Positions 59,441 to 64,000 of a DNA stretch of 64,000 nucleotides are shown piece by piece (position 1 is the stretch's first letter; each line of letters begins with the position of its first letter). Source of the stretch: Actinomucor elegans (Eukaryota > Mucoromycota > Mucoromycetes > Mucorales > Mucoraceae); contig JAMSLZ010000004.1 of assembly GCA_026027325.1 (NCBI GenBank), positions 3,078,843 to 3,142,842 on the forward strand, given 5' to 3'. A program made the position numbers and the translations under genes. Below the pieces are notes generated by a model. It searched no databases, was not told the origin of the DNA, and saw nothing but the letters and a program-made list of their open reading frames with translations.

Positions 59441-59761
59441 AGTGTATCTTCCTGGACTAAAGTTTGTTTCCTTATTCACTGTTCATCTAAACGATAATTC
59501 AGAGATTTCTATCAACTATCCACATTTTGGGTTCCAGTTTAGATAGTCGATCGAACAAATGCTTCCGGCATATCAACTAATATATACAAGAAATAATTGA
59601 TTGGGTAATAATAGTGTACTTTATTCTATGAGTATCAGTTTATTAAGAATTTACAGTATAGTATAAGTGAAATTACAATGGTATGTTGAACTATGTATAT
59701 GGGCAAACATTGAACTTGCTTTTATGAGATAGAGTTGGAATTGTGATATCAATAATGTGAA

Positions 59762-60007
59762 TCAATTAGTTAAGGTCGAACAGTGGGTTTCATGAGAAAA
59801 GATAGTAGTATCAACTCCACACGCATTGCAAAAAGTATAGAAATCATTGATATGTGGAGTGCGGTTCCGATGTTCTGGCTGTGTGTAGCTGTTTTCGTGC
59901 TCTTCTCTGGAAACAGTTGGACTATGTGTCACAGAATGCCGCCGTTCAAGGCTTGATAAAGTAGTAGTAGTGTTATCGGATAGAGGTTTCTTTAGTATTT
60001 GATTCAT
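59762..60007 (-). CDS. Small Cys/His-containing hypothetical protein (81 residues)
   Basis: Single-exon frame with start MNQILKKPLSDNTTTTLSSL and end DFYTFCNACGVDTTIFSHETHCSTLTN. The CxxC and HETHC spacing near the C-terminus could bind a metal ion, but it does not match a motif I can name. A TATATAAATC element about 45 bp upstream (near 60052-60061) is a plausible TATA box. No homologue recognised. Confidence 0.42.
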   Translation of the reverse strand: MNQILKKPLSDNTTTTLSSLERRHSVTHSPTVSREEHENSYTQPEHRNRTPHINDFYTFCNACGVDTTIFSHETHCSTLTN

Positions 60008-61369
60008 GGTAACAGATTAAAACGTAGAAGAAGAGAAATAATCTCCTTTTGATTTATATATCTGGCTGATCGAGTGTCAAAAGTTTGCAGGATGGCCTTA
60101 TTTCTCTGTACCAATCAGGGTGGCGTACTAGTGCCATGTTACTAGGTTTTACTGTGTTAAAATCACCCAACAAATCTGCTGTTGACCTCAATAGGGTAAG
60201 CTTTTCCGACGGTTTGGTCCAGAAAACCGGTCCGACAGTTTCAGTTTCATATTTGCATGGTATATCAAAAAACTATATACTTAAGGGCAACTTCACTGTA
60301 GCAATTTCTCTTCTTTTCATAACATTAGTTTGCTCTATTCGTTGTATCATTAGAAGAGGGTCTAGGTTCGATTTCGTGCTACTCAAAATAAAACAATGCT
60401 CTATCAATAAGGATGTTCAATTATTTTAAAGCTCATTTTTGCTCTATAAACATATTAGGTAGGTTTTAAATTAGAAAGATAGAAAACAGAAACTGTGTTA
60501 GGATACCAATATTGCTATTAAATAGCAAGTATAATTATCGGTTCCAAGGAACTGGGAGCGGTCATTCAAAACCATATTTGCATAACAGTTCCAGAACAAT
60601 TTGGCATTGTTCTAATGATACCAATATCTAAAAGGCTCTTTTTCATATCAATAAATAGTAATAGAGCCAAAAGGTCCGATATGAGTATATCGAAAATGTA
60701 TATATAATATAAATGATATAATTGAACTTTCCGTAATGTGTGAGTTACTTAGGTATCTATAAGAATGAGAGAGCGGGTACATCTTCTCCCTAGTTTTATT
60801 TAATAACAAAGGCTATATTTTTATTTTAATCGAGAAATTAGATATTGTCATTCAGATATTATAAATCGTAAGCAGCCAAAAGATCTCTTCATTTCTTTTT
60901 CTGCTTTTTTTAAGTGACAAGGGTAATTGCTTCTCTTGTTGAACGCGTAAATAATTTTATAAAAAAGGAACAAAACAGATGCATTAAAGTTTGTTTCATA
61001 TGATTAGGCGGGGGTAACGAGCGGGCATTGCACATGGCGCCTATTCACACAAAGGGCAACAAAAGCATTCAGTTAGATATTGGTTCAGGTGAATTCAGTG
61101 ATTCATTGTGAATACATAATACATGACCTTAAACTCCGGCTGTTGGGAGATCTAAAAAGGTTGGATTTCGGTGGCTCCTGTTAAAAACTCAAGATATGTA
61201 CTTTTTATTTAAGTTTCAGCTTTTAGTCGCATTCGATAATCAGTACCTATTCAAAATGCACTATTGCTTTTACTAGGATCAATATTTGAATGAAGTACTA
61301 CGGAAATCCTGCATTTAGTTATAGGCTGTACTATACATAAATTTCTTAAAATTTAACTCCAATAATTGA

Positions 61370-61410
61370 TAGATATCCATCGATCTCGGTTTAATGTTGC
61401 ATTCAATCAC
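61370..61410 (-). repeat. Dispersed repeat copy
   Basis: On the minus strand AACATTAAACCGAGATCGATGG, close to ACATTTGACCAAGATCGATGG at 953-973. Confidence 0.4.
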
Positions 61411-61539
61411 TAACACACACAGAATATATTAGCAAATCTATTAAAATTGTAGTTTAACTGGAATATAGTTACTATACTATTGTAGTTAACAATTAATTGA
61501 TAAATGATACCCATTCTATATGCCAAGATCTAATAAGTA

Positions 61540-61585
61540 ATAAATCTCTGCATAGATCCTAATCAAATGTTTCATCTGGTTAGAT
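61540..61585 (-). repeat. Dispersed repeat copy
   Basis: On the minus strand AACCAGATGAAACATTTGAT, then TAGGATCTATGCAGAGAT. It matches ACCAGATGCGACATTTGACC and the AGAGAT tail of the first copy. Confidence 0.45.
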
Positions 61586-63020
61586 AGAGTATACTCATAA
61601 TGAACTGCTATGTCGGATTAAATTTATTATTTAACCAACCTGAGGCATTCATAAATAGTTACATACCTTGATATCATCTTTTCATCTATCAAGCGTCGTT
61701 TAAGCAATTAAAAGCCGTTGTAAAAGCAAAAGATATTAAGATATATTGGAATATAATAATAGATATTGAATTAACAGAGAATAAAGAATGAAGTTTGTTA
61801 ATATTTTATTATAAAGTAGGGAGGCGTTATGGTAAAATTAATAATCTCCCTTTTGTATCTATCTGTTCGCTTGGTGTAATTAAGTCTACATTTTTTTATG
61901 CTCGAGTAGCGCTACTTCACCGCTCTTATGCCATACCATCAAGACATGTTAATATAGCAACCGACGTCCAGTAGTGGGGTTGATTGGCTTAGTAAACTAG
62001 CTAAGGTAAGGTATTATATATGGCACATGATAGTATAGTAGTGTAAGAAGATTCTTTAAGTTATAATGTGTATATATACTACAACATGTAATAAATGACA
62101 AAGGTAAATGGCTACGCTATTATAGGAGGAAATACGACAGCTATGTTACTCGTTGCTATCGATACTAGAAACTTTATAGAAATCGTTAGGTTTATGGTAG
62201 CTGAACCACATTTAGCCTGGCTGCTAAGCATAGTAAATATACTTGATAACTTGAATTTCAATCGCTTTTATACAGCAAACAAGCAATCCACATATTTATT
62301 GAAACTTAGAAAACAAAGTTATAGTATAAGCTATGTCTCTAAAAGATTTTCAGTGCCGTTAAAAAAATGACACAAATAAATCCCGCGGCTACGAGATGGT
62401 CTCGATCTCTATTGAGAGACAGACTGAAACATATTTCCTCCTGTACTTTAAAGATCTTTATTTATGAATAAGAATCTTGCATTCGATTTATATTACTATT
62501 ATTGCACACTTTGCAAGTTGTATTTTTTTTTTTTTTGGTTAGATTTTGGATGTTGATTTTAATAATAAAGAGATTATCAATATCTAAAATATGCATGAAC
62601 AAAGCTAATGTAAAATTCCATTATGTATCCCACGCTGTATAGATGTTTCACATTTCCCTTCAATTGGTTGAATGATCTTCTATGAAAGACAGCTTGCTCG
62701 ATCATTGAAAAAATACAACCATAATTCGAGTATTTTAGATGTAATAAAGTTTATAAAAAATCCAATTGAATACCTCTGGAAATGCATTAGTTGACTAATT
62801 ATAAACCATATAAGACAAAAACTGGTCTCACCCTGCAGAAAATTTGAGATTATAGATAATACCCTACGATTATCCTAGATTTAATGTTACGTTTTATTAT
62901 TGCTGCTTACTCAAGCAAGCTATTACATGCATAATAAGAACTATTATTTAATTAAAACCGAATGGATCTGACACACATTAATAACTAGAATTAAATAATC
63001 TACATTTCATAGTAACGGTT

Positions 63021-63072
63021 TATAGATTTATAGATCTTTTGATTGATCTCAGTCAAAAGTCACATCTGATTA
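63021..63072 (-). repeat. Dispersed repeat copy
   Basis: On the minus strand AATCAGATGTGACTTTTGAC, then TGAGATCAATCAAAAGATCTAT. It matches the family and lies only about 230 bp upstream of the Cdt2-like gene. Confidence 0.45.
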
Positions 63073-63304
63073 GTTTGCATGTTTAGTATGACCTAAATTA
63101 TCCTGTAAAAGCATAGTTTAACCCAGTACTTCTGTTGCATTTAATACCATGAACACATGGATACAAACTTTTTGGTTCTCTTGACTAGATAGATCTTTTT
63201 TCGTAAATGTTGCGGACATTGAACGACACGGTCGCGTAAAAACATCGATCAAATTGAGACGCGTCTTAGTTTTACTGTTTTTCCTTCGTTACACGTAACT
63301 TACC

Positions 63305-64000
63305 ATGCTGTCTACCCCACGAAGTCGTGAATCTTCTACCAGTAATACAAATGAAGCTAATAAGCCAAGTGTTTATAGAGCACTCAAGCAGCGTTCTTTT
63401 GGTAGAACTTGTCGAGGTACAGCAATTCTAATGATCACCATTCCATATAAACCTGATCATTTTTTTTTCCCTCCTAATAGTATCTGCAAGACTAATTCTA
63501 CCATTATTCAAAAGTCCCAACAATCTCGTATATCAGTTTGTGTTTCCAGACAGTGAGTTATGTACACCTTTTTATTGTGACTTTGCTCATTGTGCCGCTG
63601 AGGGACAATTGCTGGCAGTAGGCGACGAAGAAGGTCGATTATCTCTTTTACGCACAGATAAAACGAATGAAGCCGATGATATCCAATATCACCATTCTTT
63701 CTATTGTCACCGTCATGCTATTACAGATGTGAAGTGGGGCATGGATGATAGCATGTTGCTTACAGCCGCAAATGATCGAAAAGTAAGGTTATTTGATACC
63801 GAATCACGAAAGCCCTTGCTTGAATTCTCTGGTCATGATGATATCGTAAAGTCTGTAAATTGGCACCCCACTAACTTGCGTAAGTACAAGTGAAGTAGAT
63901 AACAAAGTCAATAAATTTGACACTTTTTGGGATAGATTTGTTCGTCACTGCGTCAAAAGATGGATCTTTTAGAATATGGGATACCCGATTCAATCGACAC
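63305..64000 (+). CDS. Cdt2/DTL-like WD40 substrate receptor, 5' part only
   Basis: Runs off the window edge. Exons so far: 63305-63416, 63481-63879 and 63936 to beyond 64000. The N-terminus MLSTPRSRESSTSNTNEANK is followed by KQRSFGRTCRVSARLILPLF, then WD40 repeats: LLAVGDEEGRLSLLRTD, HRHAITDVKWGMDDSMLLTA with ANDRKVRLFD, and GHDDIVKSVNWHPTNL with ASKDGSFRIWDTRF. The layout and the HSFYCHRHAITDVKW block resemble Cdt2, the CRL4 ubiquitin-ligase receptor that targets Cdt1 and CDK inhibitors in S phase. Other WD40 proteins remain possible until the rest is seen. Confidence 0.75.

Larger units (their letters stand above)
58016..63304. other. Long AT-rich gene-poor region
   Basis: About 5.3 kb. 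It contains the small minus-strand ORF at 59762-60007, a homopolymer A run of about 32 at 59407-59438, and copies of the dispersed repeat at about 58401, 61370, 61540 and 63021. Other frames (58545-58754, 60085-60429, 62095-62370) have no recognisable content. No tRNA with matching stems was found; a B-box-like GGTTCGATTTC near 60373 has no matching T-stem. Confidence 0.5.

Noticed and set aside
60085..60429. ORF and B-box-like GGTTCGATTTC near 60373, with GTAGCA/TGCTAC that could pair like an acceptor stem
   Set aside because: The five bases either side of the would-be T loop do not pair, and no anticodon arm of proper geometry is present. The ORF itself has no recognisable content.

Overview
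The window looks like nuclear DNA of an early-diverging fungus, most likely Mucoromycota (Mucorales-like). The reasons are AT-rich intergenic DNA, genes split by many very short introns (about 50-70 nt, GTAAGT-type donors), fungal orthologues throughout (septin Cdc12, Gcn4-type bZIP, Bos1, Mrh4, Rcl1), a meiotic Dmc1 recombinase, and mobile elements of LINE, piggyBac and serine-recombinase-like type. No organism name can be read from the sequence. Exon models were built by hand. In every multi-exon model whose junctions are all resolved and whose two ends lie in the window, the summed exon lengths are a multiple of three. The exception is the GRAM-TBC gene, where one intron is unresolved.

Layout. 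1-2466: AT-rich, no gene, copies of a dispersed inverted repeat. 2467-6537 (-): GRAM/TBC/EF-hand Rab-GAP. 7230-8169 (+): Bos1/membrin SNARE. 9209-9875 (+): ribosomal protein L19. 10954-11566 (+): ML/NPC2-like lipid-transfer protein. 11668-12203 (-): Lto1. 14355-15437 (-): mitochondrial phosphate carrier. 16743-21907 (+): RNA polymerase I largest subunit. 23039-23599 (-): SmD3. 24165-25577 (+): Rcl1. 26855-32025: a composite mobile element. 32192-32733 (+): Rpb11. 33064-38550 (+): a 1,716-residue helical-repeat protein, probably focadhesin/RST1-like. 39769-41118 (-): Mrh4-like mitochondrial DEAD-box helicase. 42071-42916 (-): Gcn4/CpcA-like bZIP with an upstream-ORF leader. 43606-44956 (+): alkaline ceramidase. 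45058-46470 (+): heat-shock-factor-type regulator. 47349-48184 (+): 3-hydroxyacyl-CoA dehydratase. 48360-49890 (-): Dmc1. 50207-50458 (+): small unknown protein. 50677-51938 (+): septin Cdc12-like. 52132-53258 (-): PQ-loop vacuolar amino-acid transporter. About 53850-55640 (-): dead LINE reverse transcriptase. 56758-58015 (+): threonine aldolase. 59762-60007 (-): small Cys/His protein. 63305-64000 (+): start of a Cdt2-like WD40 gene, cut by the window edge.

Most genes are housekeeping and are not arranged in a pathway. A loose theme is ribosome and RNA production (L19, Pol I A190, Rcl1, Lto1, SmD3, Rpb11). The Gcn4-like gene and the ceramidase gene diverge from one short shared promoter.

The most unusual part is 26.9-32.0 kb. 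Long inverted arms enclose an intact five-exon gene for a diverged serine-recombinase-like protein. The left arm carries an expanded CTTGTCC minisatellite. The inner arm boundary lies within the coding sequence of the recombinase-like gene. A decayed piggyBac transposon with its own inverted ends is nested inside, 16 bp after that gene's stop codon. Other points of interest are 5-nt and 8-nt micro-exons (GRAM-TBC and Dmc1), an L19 start codon interrupted by an intron, and Gcn4-style uORFs with a perfect Gcn4 palindrome upstream.
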